Shown here: positions 24,351 through 32,679 of the stretch, in pieces
Layout of the letters: each line of letters begins with the position of its first letter
Numbering within the stretch: the stretch's first letter is position 1
DNA from: an uncultured Candidatus Saccharibacteria bacterium
GTDB taxonomy: Bacteria > Patescibacteriota > Saccharimonadia > Saccharimonadales > Saccharimonadaceae
NCBI GenBank assembly: GCA_948663575.1
Contig: CAPNAV010000007.1
Coordinates: forward strand, 1 to 40,997
Length of the DNA stretch: 40,997 bases
Direction of reading: 5' to 3'
Program-made: the position numbers and the translations under genes
Notes under the pieces: model-generated
What the model was told of the DNA's origin: nothing
What the model saw: the letters and a program-made list of their open reading frames with translations, nothing else
Databases searched by the model: none

Positions 24351-24824
24351 ATGATCGTAATCAAATTATCCGAATCCGGCGGCCTCGACCAAGCTATTAA
24401 CGCGATTAGACACACTATTGCTGAGTTTATGGAACTTCCAGCCACTCAGAGTTTCGAATTTGAGCGACTCCTGCTTCAGCATCATCTTGAAGGCTGCGAC
24501 ACCGTACGAGATATTCTTGCCGAAACCGGCAGTTTCTATGATGAAACACTCAATACTGAATATCCCTGCTGCACCGCCAACTTCACGCTCGAAAACAGCT
24601 CGACTGGCGACTCAACTCAGCTTTGGCTCTCGTATTATTTTGAGCGTTCAGGGCACCCTTGCAACCACAGTAGTTTGTGCGCTCTCGACGCCGATAACAA
24701 CATTATTATCTGGTATAGTCAAGAGCATGACCTTAAGGAGCAGTGGTATATCAACTGTTTCGCGCAGGACCTCGTCGATGAGCAGGGAGAATTCCTCTAT
24801 GATGCCGAGCCGGTTCAGATCTAA
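24351..24824 (+). CDS. Hypothetical acidic protein, own promoter and terminator
   Basis: 157 residues from ATG 24351, with TTAGGAGGATC as ribosome-binding site. Acidic, soluble, with Cys/His residues (GCDT, YPCCTAN, HPCNHSSLC) that might bind metal or form disulfides. The C-terminal half shows strands with aromatic residues (LWLSYYFERSG, IIIWYSQEH). No family recognised. The expression unit (extended promoter, AGGAGG leader, single gene, strong hairpin) closely parallels that of the 19555 gene, which is almost the same size but not obviously similar in sequence. Confidence 0.7.
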   Translation: MIVIKLSESGGLDQAINAIRHTIAEFMELPATQSFEFERLLLQHHLEGCDTVRDILAETGSFYDETLNTEYPCCTANFTLENSSTGDSTQLWLSYYFERSGHPCNHSSLCALDADNNIIIWYSQEHDLKEQWYINCFAQDLVDEQGEFLYDAEPVQI

Positions 24825-24929
24825 TTCTGAAGTTTGATTAGCTACATCAAGACAAAACATTAAGCAACTTATTATCCAAGCCCGATTCCAAGCCATGATC
24901 TACTTTTAACTTTCTAAGTCTCCTCCGCT

Positions 24930-24962
24930 GCCCTCTCCGCTTTATGGAGAGGGCATTTTCTT
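24930..24962 (+). terminator. Terminator after the 24351 gene
   Basis: GCCCTCTCC-GCTTTAT-GGAGAGGGC followed by ATTTTCTT. Confidence 0.8.
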
Positions 24963-24999
24963 ATTATTTTGCCCATTTTGTGTTTCGCAGTAAATATGC

Positions 25000-25005
25000 T
25001 ACACT
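25000..25005 (+). promoter_or_regulatory. -10 box giving a leaderless topA mRNA
   Basis: TACACT with extended TGC, 9 nt before ATG 25015. Confidence 0.5.
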
Positions 25006-25014
25006 AAATGATAT

Positions 25015-27432
25015 ATGCCTAAAAACCTAGTTATCGTCGAGTCTCCTGCCAAGGCTCATACTATCGAAAAATACCTCGGTAAAGATTTTCACGTCCTTGC
25101 CTCGGTTGGACATATTCGCAAAGACACACATGTCGATAAAGATACCTTTGATGTCACTTATGAAATCGATCCTGGGCACAAAAAAATCATATCTGATCTC
25201 AAGCGTGCTGCCGGCCAAGCCGAAACCATCTGGCTAGCGACCGACGAAGACCGCGAAGGAGAGGCTATTTCTTGGCATTTGCTGGAAGTTCTCAAGCTCC
25301 CCAAGAACACTAATCGCATCACTTTCCACGAAATTACTAAGCCCGCTCTAGAGGCCGCCATCAAATCCCCTCGGCATGTCGATATGGATATGGTTCATTC
25401 CCAACAGGCTCGCCAAACTCTCGATATGCTCGTAGGTTACGATCTTTCCGGCGTGGTCCGCCGCAAGGTGCCAGGCGCCATCTCCGCTGGTCGCGTTCAG
25501 AGTCCAGCGCTACGTCTCGTGGTCGAAAAAGAGTATGAAATCGAAAAATTCGCCTCCAGTGCCAAGTTCAAGGTGACAGGGAAATTCACCACGCAAGACA
25601 AAGACGAACTTTCCGCTACGCTTGATCATACTTTTGCTGACGAAAAAGCTGCCGCTGATTACCTCGAAAGCATCAAGGCTGCCGACTGGGAGGTCGCCGA
25701 CATCACGACTACTCCTGGCGTCCGCCGCCCTGGCCCGCCTTTCACCACCGCTTCTATGCAAATCGAGGCCAACTCTCGCCTCGGCATGTCTACTAAGGCC
25801 ACGATGACCGCCGCTCAGGCTCTCTATCAAGCCGGTCTTATTACTTACCACCGTACCGACAGCCTTAATCTTTCCAAGCAAGCCATCGCCATGACCGCCA
25901 GCTACGTCGAAAACACCTTTGGCAAAGAGTATCTTAAAGTTCGCAATTTCAAAACCAAAAATTCCAGCGCTCAAGAAGCCCACGAAGCTATTCGTCCTAC
26001 CCACATCGAACAGGAAATCGCCGGCAAAAACGATTACGAGCGCAAATTATATAAGCTGATCCGCAATCGCACTCTCGCCACTCAAATGGCTGACGCTAAA
26101 ACTGAGAAAACTACCATCAAAATCACGACACCCGCCGAGCCAAAACATCTTTTCGAGGCTAAAGGCGAAGTCATCACCTTTGACGGCTTTCTCAAAGTCA
26201 CTGGTCGCAGCAAAGAAGAAGAACTGCCCAAACTCACCGTCCACGACCCCTTGAAAGCTAGCATCATTACTGCCCGCCAGAATTTCGCCAAACCGCCCGC
26301 TCGCTACACCGAAGGTTCGCTGGTCAAAAAACTCGAGGAGTTAGGCATTGGTCGCCCTTCCACTTATGCCTCTATTATGTCCGCCATTCAAACTCGCGGC
26401 TACGTCATCAAAGGCGAATCCGAAGGCGAACCGCGCGAAGTTGTCCAGATCACCCTCGAAAAAGGGAACTTAAAACGCGAAATTGTCACCGAAAAAACCG
26501 GCTCTACCAAAGGCAAACTCTTGCCAACTCCGATCGGCGAACTCTTGGCTGGCTTTTTGACTGATAACTTTAATAATATTGTTGACTATAAATTCACCGC
26601 CCATATCGAGGAGGATCTCGACAAAATCGCCGAACACCAGCTCGAACGCGTACAAATGCTGCGAGATTTTTATGGTCCATTCCAAAAAGAAGTCCTCAAA
26701 TCCGATGACGCCGCCCGTTATAATAATGCTCGTCAGCTCGGCACTCACCCCGAGACCGGTCAACCTATTTATGCGAAAATCGGCCGCAACGGCCCGTTCA
26801 TTCAGCTTGGCGACAACGAAAAAACCACCGGCGAAAAACCTCGTTTTGCGCCACTCCCTAAAGGCATGACCGAAAAAACCGTCACTCTCGAAGCTGCCCT
26901 CCAGCAGCTCACCCTGCCAGCTCTCCCACGCGAGCTCGGCAAAGCCAAAGACGGCGCCACAATTATCGTCTCGAGCGGCCCCTTCGGCCCTTACCTCAAA
27001 GCCGGCAAATACAACATCCCTATCAAAGGCGAAGATCCCTACACTGTCACTTTTGAACGTGCCAACGAGCTTTATCAAGCCAAAATGGATTCTATCATCG
27101 CCGACTGGGGTGATATTATGATCATCAATGGCGCCTACGGCCCTTACATTAAAGGCCCTGGCCGTTTTAATAATATCAAAATCCCTAAAGACGAAGATCC
27201 CAAGACAATTACTTTCGAGGAAGCCAAAAAACGCCTCGACGAGAAGGCTCCTGGTCGTGGTGGACGTTTTGGCAAAAAAACTACCACAAAAACAGCCAAG
27301 GGTGCTCCTAAAAAGACTACAGCCAAGAAAACTACTGCCAAAAAAACCGCCACCAAGAAGACTACTACCAAGAAGACAACGACTAAAAAAACTACTGCCA
27401 AAAAGGCTACTACGAAGACTGCTAAAAAGTAG
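25015..27432 (+). CDS. topA: DNA topoisomerase I (type IA)
   Basis: 805 residues. It relaxes negative supercoils. The Toprim domain has VIVESPAKAHTIEKYLG (7-22) and DEDREGEAISWHL (77-89). The gate domain has the catalytic Tyr278 in GLITYHRTDS. After the core there are two or three C-terminal TopA repeat domains, marked by GPFGPYLKAGKYNIPI and GAYGPYIKGPG in place of Cys4 zinc fingers. The tail (from about 750) is a histone-H1-like run of KKTT/AKKT units, as in actinobacterial and CPR enzymes. It starts leaderless. Confidence 0.97.
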   Translation: MPKNLVIVESPAKAHTIEKYLGKDFHVLASVGHIRKDTHVDKDTFDVTYEIDPGHKKIISDLKRAAGQAETIWLATDEDREGEAISWHLLEVLKLPKNTNRITFHEITKPALEAAIKSPRHVDMDMVHSQQARQTLDMLVGYDLSGVVRRKVPGAISAGRVQSPALRLVVEKEYEIEKFASSAKFKVTGKFTTQDKDELSATLDHTFADEKAAADYLESIKAADWEVADITTTPGVRRPGPPFTTASMQIEANSRLGMSTKATMTAAQALYQAGLITYHRTDSLNLSKQAIAMTASYVENTFGKEYLKVRNFKTKNSSAQEAHEAIRPTHIEQEIAGKNDYERKLYKLIRNRTLATQMADAKTEKTTIKITTPAEPKHLFEAKGEVITFDGFLKVTGRSKEEELPKLTVHDPLKASIITARQNFAKPPARYTEGSLVKKLEELGIGRPSTYASIMSAIQTRGYVIKGESEGEPREVVQITLEKGNLKREIVTEKTGSTKGKLLPTPIGELLAGFLTDNFNNIVDYKFTAHIEEDLDKIAEHQLERVQMLRDFYGPFQKEVLKSDDAARYNNARQLGTHPETGQPIYAKIGRNGPFIQLGDNEKTTGEKPRFAPLPKGMTEKTVTLEAALQQLTLPALPRELGKAKDGATIIVSSGPFGPYLKAGKYNIPIKGEDPYTVTFERANELYQAKMDSIIADWGDIMIINGAYGPYIKGPGRFNNIKIPKDEDPKTITFEEAKKRLDEKAPGRGGRFGKKTTTKTAKGAPKKTTAKKTTAKKTATKKTTTKKTTTKKTTAKKATTKTAKK

Positions 27433-27490
27433 ACAGGCATAATAAAATCCTTATTATCCACCCAAAATCATACTTTTTATGATTTATCTA

Positions 27491-27519
27491 TTGACTTTTT
27501 AAGCAATCTATGCTACAAT
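27491..27519 (+). promoter_or_regulatory. Promoter P1
   Basis: TTGACT, 17 nt, extended TGC, TACAAT. Confidence 0.65.
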
Positions 27520-27531
27520 GAAGATATAACC

Positions 27532-27576
27532 ATGCAAAAATTACAGTATCTCCAATCCATGCCTCTAGGTTACTAA
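27532..27576 (+). CDS. Possible 14-residue peptide (MQKLQYLQSMPLGY)
   Basis: The ATG lies 12 nt after the P1 -10 box, so it would be nearly leaderless. It could be a leader peptide or chance. Confidence 0.25.
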   Translation: MQKLQYLQSMPLGY

Positions 27577-27667
27577 TTTAAAGTATGAGAGACTTAATTC
27601 ATTCACCATTAGTTGTAATTCTTACAAACTCTTAGACACTTTTTCGCCAAAATTAGCCAAAAAGTGC

Positions 27668-27673
27668 TATAAT
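27668..27673 (+). promoter_or_regulatory. Promoter P2 (-10)
   Basis: TATAAT with extended TGC; no good -35. Followed after 5 nt by a five-codon ATG frame. Confidence 0.45.
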
Positions 27674-27776
27674 AAAGATGCTAACGAAGAGATAGTTATT
27701 ACGTTCCTTCCTAATACAGCCAAGAGGTACTTTTCACCATTTTTGGGATAATAGCTATAAAAAGTCAAAAATATCG

Positions 27777-27805
27777 TTGACACTAACAAAAAATTATGCT
27801 ATCAT
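27777..27805 (+). promoter_or_regulatory. Promoter P3 of the sigma-4/HARE gene
   Basis: TTGACA, 17 nt, extended TGC, TATCAT. Transcription should begin about 50 nt before ATG 27865. Confidence 0.7.
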
Positions 27806-27864
27806 TAAAAATAGTTGATAATATTAAAATAATTTACGTTTGAGTGGGGAATGAAGGGAATCCG

Positions 27865-28899
27865 ATGGATCAGAACGCTAGTATCATCGAAAACGCAATC
27901 ACAGGCAGCTTGAGCATTATTGAACAAGATCGCGAGCGTGAAATTATCTCTCGCCGTTTTGGGCTAAGTGGTCAAAAAGAAACTTTGGAACAAATTGGCG
28001 AGCTACTTAACATTACACGTGAACGCGTGCGTCAGCTTGAAAAAGCCATTCTCGTACGCTTGCGCATTGGCGCCGAAGAAGGCAATATCGCCGAGCTCGC
28101 TGCTGCCGAAAAATTAATCATTCGTAATCTTACCGAGATGGGTCGCGTCGCTCGCACTACAGACCTCGCTAAGCGCATTTTTGGCCACGATTCTACACCA
28201 GCCGAGCGCGCTAAACTCGTTTTTCTTAGCTCTATCTCTAAGAATCTCACCGAAATCGACGAAAATGATCATTACTATTCTGGCGTTGGTATCGCTTCTT
28301 ATGGTGATTCCGATTTCGTCGAAGAACATGTAAACGAAATCGTTGACGTCATCAAGAAACACGGTGAGCCAATGACCATCGACGAACTCGACGCCGTCTT
28401 AGACTACGAACATCCTGATATTATTCGCGCCATTGCTTCCATTTCTAAACTCCTCGCTACACTTAATGGCTTCTGGGGTCTCGCTAAATGGCCCACTGTC
28501 AATCCTCGCAATATTCGCGACAAGATCTTCGTCGTCCTCGAGGCCAAGAAAGAGCCGATGCACTTCTCTGACATCGCCGATGCTATCTCCGCTTCTGATT
28601 TTCGCCGCAAGAACGTCACCACCCAGGCCATTCATAACGAATTAATCAAAGATTCTCGTTTCGTCCTCATTGGACGCGGTATTTACGCCCTCAACACTTG
28701 GGGTTACACCAAAGGCACCGTTGCCGAAATCATCACCAACATCCTTAAAGAAGCTAATGAGCCTCTCACTCGCGAAGAAATCGTCAAACGCGTACTTCGC
28801 GCCCGCAAGGTCAAAGAGACTACCGTTCTACTCAACCTTCAGAACAAAGAATTGTTTGATAAAGTTGGCAAAGACCATTACACCCTTGCTAAAAAATAA
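27865..28899 (+). CDS. Sigma-70 region 4 protein fused to HARE-HTH / RpoE-delta-like winged helices
   Basis: About 344 residues from ATG 27865 (GAAGGGAA upstream; an in-frame GTG at 27844 is possible). Residues about 20-65 match sigma-70 region 4, which contacts the -35 box and the RNAP flap: DREREIISRRFGLSG..ETLEQIGELLNITRERVRQLE. The rest holds HARE-HTH type winged-helix units: EIVDVIKKHGEPMTIDELDAVL..., KIFVVLEAKKEPMHFSDIADAI... and EIITNILKEANEPLTREEIVKRVL. No regions 2 or 3 are present, so it is not a complete sigma factor. It is more likely an RNAP-associated or DNA-binding regulator. It precedes the T4SS ATPase by 52 nt. Confidence 0.85.
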   Translation: MDQNASIIENAITGSLSIIEQDREREIISRRFGLSGQKETLEQIGELLNITRERVRQLEKAILVRLRIGAEEGNIAELAAAEKLIIRNLTEMGRVARTTDLAKRIFGHDSTPAERAKLVFLSSISKNLTEIDENDHYYSGVGIASYGDSDFVEEHVNEIVDVIKKHGEPMTIDELDAVLDYEHPDIIRAIASISKLLATLNGFWGLAKWPTVNPRNIRDKIFVVLEAKKEPMHFSDIADAISASDFRRKNVTTQAIHNELIKDSRFVLIGRGIYALNTWGYTKGTVAEIITNILKEANEPLTREEIVKRVLRARKVKETTVLLNLQNKELFDKVGKDHYTLAKK

Positions 28900-28951
28900 A
28901 CATTCCACCATTCTCCAAACACCAAAAACATAGTAAAATAAGAGTATTCAA

Positions 28952-31753
28952 ATGCTAGCACAAATCATTCAGTTTATTATCCAGCCTTTCGTGTGGATTC
29001 CTATTGTCGGAATCCTCGGCTTTTTGACATATCGAAATTACAAAAAGCTCAATCAACTCAAAGTCTTAAACGTCGATTCTGTACTTTTGATGCTCGAAAT
29101 TCCACGCGCCAACGACAAAAAGGAATTAGCCGCTGAGCAACTTTTCGCTAGCCTTCATGGCATTTTGCGCGACACTGAAGAGCTCAAGAGCTCCGGTGGA
29201 GTTCAAGAGCATCTCAGCTTTGAAATCGTCTCCACTAGTGGACAGATTCGTTTTTATGTTTGGGTACCAAAAATCCTACAAAGCTTTGTCGAGGGGCAAA
29301 TTTACGCCCAATATCCTACCGTGCAAATCTATCGCATGGACGAAGATTACGTCGATGACCGCTCCAAATACCCAGTCGAATATTCCGCCGAGCTTACGCT
29401 TATTGAAGACAGCGCCCTGCCGATTAAAACTTTTGACAACTTCGAGGTTGACCCTCTCGCCGGTATCACCGGTACTCTAGCTAAGCTTAACCCTGACGCT
29501 TCGGAAGAACTATGGATCCAGATTCTCACTCGCCCTATTCCTGATGATTGGCACAAACAAGTCACCGACAAATGGGTCAAAACCGTCAAAACTGGCAAAA
29601 AAGGCGGCTTTATTGACTGGACTTGGCTTGGCCAGGCTCTCTGGGCGCTCATTCGTCCGCCTGAAGGTGGCGGCGATAAAGCTAGCGCACCCGAACTTTC
29701 CGAACGTGACAAAACCCGCATCGCCAAGGCCGAAGAAAAAGCCACTAAACTCGGCTACGAAGTTAAAATTCGCCTCGTCTACCTCGGTCAAGACCAAATC
29801 AGCGCCAAGCTCAATATGCAAGCCCTTGTTGGTACTTTCAAACAATATAATTCTACCAACCTCAACGGCTTTAAACTCACTGGCGGCAGTTTCAAGAATG
29901 AAGACCTTGACGCCTATAAAATGCGCCAATTCGCCAATCATGGTTTTATTTTGAACATTTCTGAGCTGGCCTCCGTCTATCACCTGCCACACACTTCCGT
30001 AGAAACTCCAAACATCGTCTGGGCTACCTCGAAGACCGCCGAGCCGCCCGCCAAACTTCCGCTCGTCACTGGTAATCCTGCTCACGATGAGAATATATCC
30101 GCCTTCGGTCTCACTAATTTCCGCGGCATTAATCATCAATTCGGCATGCTTAGAAAAGACCGCAGCAGGCACGTCTACATCATCGGTCAGACCGGCGCGG
30201 GTAAATCTGGTATGCTTGAATTATTCGCCCTTAGTGATGTTTTTTACAATCAAGGTTATTGTATTATTGATCCGCATGGCGATTTCGCTATTAATAACCT
30301 CCGCTTTGTGCCGGAATCTCGTGTTAATGACGTAATCTATTTCAACCCAGCCGACACTCAGTATCCAGTCGCTTTCAACCCGCTCGAAGTAAGCGATCCC
30401 AGTCGCAAACCTAACGTCTGTTCTGAGGTTATCGGCGTGCTTAAGCGTATGTTCGGCGATTCTTGGGGTCCACGTCTTGAACATATCTTACGCCACACTA
30501 TTCTGGCTCTGCTTGATCGCCCTTCCACTACTTTGCTCGACATTTCTAGATTATTAACAGATAAAGATTTTCGCAAGGAGACTTTAGATTATTGTACGGA
30601 CGTCACCGTCTTGCAATTCTGGAAACATGAATTTGGCCAATGGAATGAAAAGCAAGTCAACGAAGGTATTGCGCCAGTACTCAATAAGGTCGGTGCTTTC
30701 ACTGCCAATCCAATTATTCGCAATATTATCGGTCAGCCCAAATCTAGTTTCGATGTGCGCAAAATTATGGATGAAGGCAAAATTCTCGTCGTTAACCTCT
30801 CTAAAGGTCTAATCGGCGAAGATAACGCTGGCATTCTCGGCGCCTTCCTCGTTACCAAGATTCAGCTAGCCGCCATGAGTCGTAGTGACATCCCCGATGT
30901 CGCCGACCGACGCCCATTCTATCTTTACGTCGACGAGTTCCAGAACTTCGCCACCGATTCTTTCGCCGTTATCCTCTCTGAGGCTCGCAAATACGGCCTC
31001 AACCTCACCGTCGCCAACCAATATATCTCTCAGATGACCGATTCTGTTCGTGACGCCGTCTTCGGTAACGTTGGTACCACCATCTCTTTCCGCGTCTCCG
31101 CTGATGACGCCCCGATTCTCGCCAAACAATTCGAACCTACTTTCGACCAATCCGACCTTATCCAGATGAGCAACCGCCATTTCGTTATCTCGATGATCGT
31201 TAACGGCGAAAAAGCTCCTGCGTTTTCTGCTACCACTCTATCCCTACCAACCACCCCTCAAGATAATTTTGACAAGATTATCGACAATTCCCGACGCCAA
31301 AATGCCCGCCCACGCGCCGAAATTGAAGCTGAGATCCGTGAAACCATTGAACAATCCGAAAAATACAAAAAAGAACTCTCCGATAGCGGCCGTGCCGCCA
31401 GCGAACAAGATATCATTAATCGCCAAATCAATAATAGCTACACTACTAGATCTGGCGGCGCCATGTTTATGGCTGGAAATAGAGAAAATAAAGGCGGATT
31501 TCAGTATGTTCCTACTCCGCAAGCCGATTTTAAAAAACTCAAACTCTCGCCTAACGCCGCCGAAGGCAAAGAGCGTAACAGCCTCAAAGATTTAGGTGAT
31601 CTCGTCGCTGCCAAGCAGCACATCACGCCATCAGACAACCAAAACCCGCAAAATAACGCTTCAGAGACCGTCAAAGAGTCTCCAATCTTCCGACCGCTCC
31701 GCAAGCAAGGTAATAATAAAAACCGCCCCAAACCGGCTAAAAATCGCCAATAA
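28952..31753 (+). CDS. TraD/HerA-type ATPase of a T4SS or type IV pilus-like system
   Basis: 933 residues. One N-terminal membrane segment (about 8-30, FVWIPIVGILGFLTY) precedes a large soluble domain. The P-loop GQTGAGKS lies near residue 412 and the Walker B region PFYLYVDEFQNF near 655. IIDPHGDF and the TraD/TraG-like SEARKYGLNLTVANQYISQM support a hexameric DNA-pumping ATPase of the VirD4/TraD/HerA superfamily. The C-terminal 130 residues are polar and low in complexity. Such ATPases are widespread in CPR genomes; conjugation, DNA uptake or effector export are all possible. Only 8 nt separate it from the Panacea gene. Confidence 0.88.
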   Translation: MLAQIIQFIIQPFVWIPIVGILGFLTYRNYKKLNQLKVLNVDSVLLMLEIPRANDKKELAAEQLFASLHGILRDTEELKSSGGVQEHLSFEIVSTSGQIRFYVWVPKILQSFVEGQIYAQYPTVQIYRMDEDYVDDRSKYPVEYSAELTLIEDSALPIKTFDNFEVDPLAGITGTLAKLNPDASEELWIQILTRPIPDDWHKQVTDKWVKTVKTGKKGGFIDWTWLGQALWALIRPPEGGGDKASAPELSERDKTRIAKAEEKATKLGYEVKIRLVYLGQDQISAKLNMQALVGTFKQYNSTNLNGFKLTGGSFKNEDLDAYKMRQFANHGFILNISELASVYHLPHTSVETPNIVWATSKTAEPPAKLPLVTGNPAHDENISAFGLTNFRGINHQFGMLRKDRSRHVYIIGQTGAGKSGMLELFALSDVFYNQGYCIIDPHGDFAINNLRFVPESRVNDVIYFNPADTQYPVAFNPLEVSDPSRKPNVCSEVIGVLKRMFGDSWGPRLEHILRHTILALLDRPSTTLLDISRLLTDKDFRKETLDYCTDVTVLQFWKHEFGQWNEKQVNEGIAPVLNKVGAFTANPIIRNIIGQPKSSFDVRKIMDEGKILVVNLSKGLIGEDNAGILGAFLVTKIQLAAMSRSDIPDVADRRPFYLYVDEFQNFATDSFAVILSEARKYGLNLTVANQYISQMTDSVRDAVFGNVGTTISFRVSADDAPILAKQFEPTFDQSDLIQMSNRHFVISMIVNGEKAPAFSATTLSLPTTPQDNFDKIIDNSRRQNARPRAEIEAEIRETIEQSEKYKKELSDSGRAASEQDIINRQINNSYTTRSGGAMFMAGNRENKGGFQYVPTPQADFKKLKLSPNAAEGKERNSLKDLGDLVAAKQHITPSDNQNPQNNASETVKESPIFRPLRKQGNNKNRPKPAKNRQ

Positions 31754-31761
31754 ACACATTT

Positions 31762-32679
31762 ATGACTATTCAAGAGCTCGCCCACACTATTCTTCGCATT
31801 AATCGCACCCCTATTAGCCGAGTTCGTTTCGCCCGGATCATCTATTTTGTGCACAAAGAGCTGATTCGTAAAAAATTCATGACCCCAGAAGACATCGCTT
31901 ATATACGCTCACCTCTCGGTCCGATTCCAGAAGGTTTTGCTACGTTAGCCGAAAATTCACTCAATATCATCGTCAGCCACCGCGACGATCCCGATGACCT
32001 CTCTTATACCGCCGAAGAATACGCCGTCCGCAACCATACTGACGCCGAAATCGACGCCGAAACCACCATGCTTGAACAATACCGGGACATACTTAACACT
32101 ATTGAGAATACCTTAAAAACCATCCGTGGCTATACCACTCCCGAGCTCATTCAAACTTGTCATCGCGAGCCAAGTTGGCTAGCTCACGCTAATGGGGAAC
32201 TATACTATATCACTCCGGAAGACCTCAAAAAATCTCTTCCCACCCCTAATTTCTCCCCTATTCGCATCAAAATTCGCCTCATTGGCCATCCTAGCAGCAA
32301 AAAAAGCGCCATGCAGGCCAATCTCTTGCGCGGTATGATTGCAGATATTGTCAAAGAAAGCACCGACCTCGAATATCCCAATGACGCTAAGACCAACACC
32401 GCCAAGCAACCTAAGCAAAAGACTGCTCGCAAGCTCAAAATCATCAAACTGCCTGACCTCCACCTAAAAATCCTCCAACGCAGCAGGGAATCACAAAAAA
32501 ACCAAACAAAACCCGAACGTAGCAAGAATCCAAAGAACCAATCCGCAATCCCCCCTCAAAAACTGACCAACAGTCCAAAACCACCTCTGAACACTATTAC
32601 AAAAGATAACAACACCTCACCAAAAACTGACCAACAGTCAGAAAACTCTCAACATGAAGATACTAGAGGGGAATTATGA
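31762..32679 (+). CDS. Panacea (DUF4065/SocA-like) antitoxin
   Basis: 305 residues. The N-terminal 130 match the Panacea domain (PF13274): ELAHTILRINRTPISRVRFARIIYFVH, then YIRSPLGPIPEGF. Panacea antitoxins neutralise many unrelated toxins including Fic proteins (established for PanAT pairs), and the next gene is a Fic protein with an ATGA overlap (32676-32679). The last 100 residues are Lys/Pro/Asn/Gln-rich and look disordered. Within them lie two copies of an 18-bp repeat (32558-32575 and 32622-32639) in different reading frames, and 87 bp of this tail recur inverted at 40165-40251. Confidence 0.82.
   Translation: MTIQELAHTILRINRTPISRVRFARIIYFVHKELIRKKFMTPEDIAYIRSPLGPIPEGFATLAENSLNIIVSHRDDPDDLSYTAEEYAVRNHTDAEIDAETTMLEQYRDILNTIENTLKTIRGYTTPELIQTCHREPSWLAHANGELYYITPEDLKKSLPTPNFSPIRIKIRLIGHPSSKKSAMQANLLRGMIADIVKESTDLEYPNDAKTNTAKQPKQKTARKLKIIKLPDLHLKILQRSRESQKNQTKPERSKNPKNQSAIPPQKLTNSPKPPLNTITKDNNTSPKTDQQSENSQHEDTRGEL
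32554..32640 (+). repeat. 87-bp segment duplicated in inverted orientation at 40165-40251
   Basis: Perfect identity with the reverse complement of 40165-40251. It contains two direct copies of AAAAACTGACCAACAGTC 64 nt apart. Confidence 0.95.

Larger units (their letters stand above)
27433..27864. other. Multi-promoter intergenic region
   Basis: 432 bp without a long gene but with three good -10 boxes on the plus strand: P1 27491-27519, P2 27668-27673 and P3 27777-27805. P1 is followed by a 14-codon ORF (27532-27576). A second short frame begins MRDLIHSPLVV near 27583. P3 belongs to the downstream sigma-4/HARE gene. P1 and P2 may make short leader RNAs or peptides. Confidence 0.5.
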
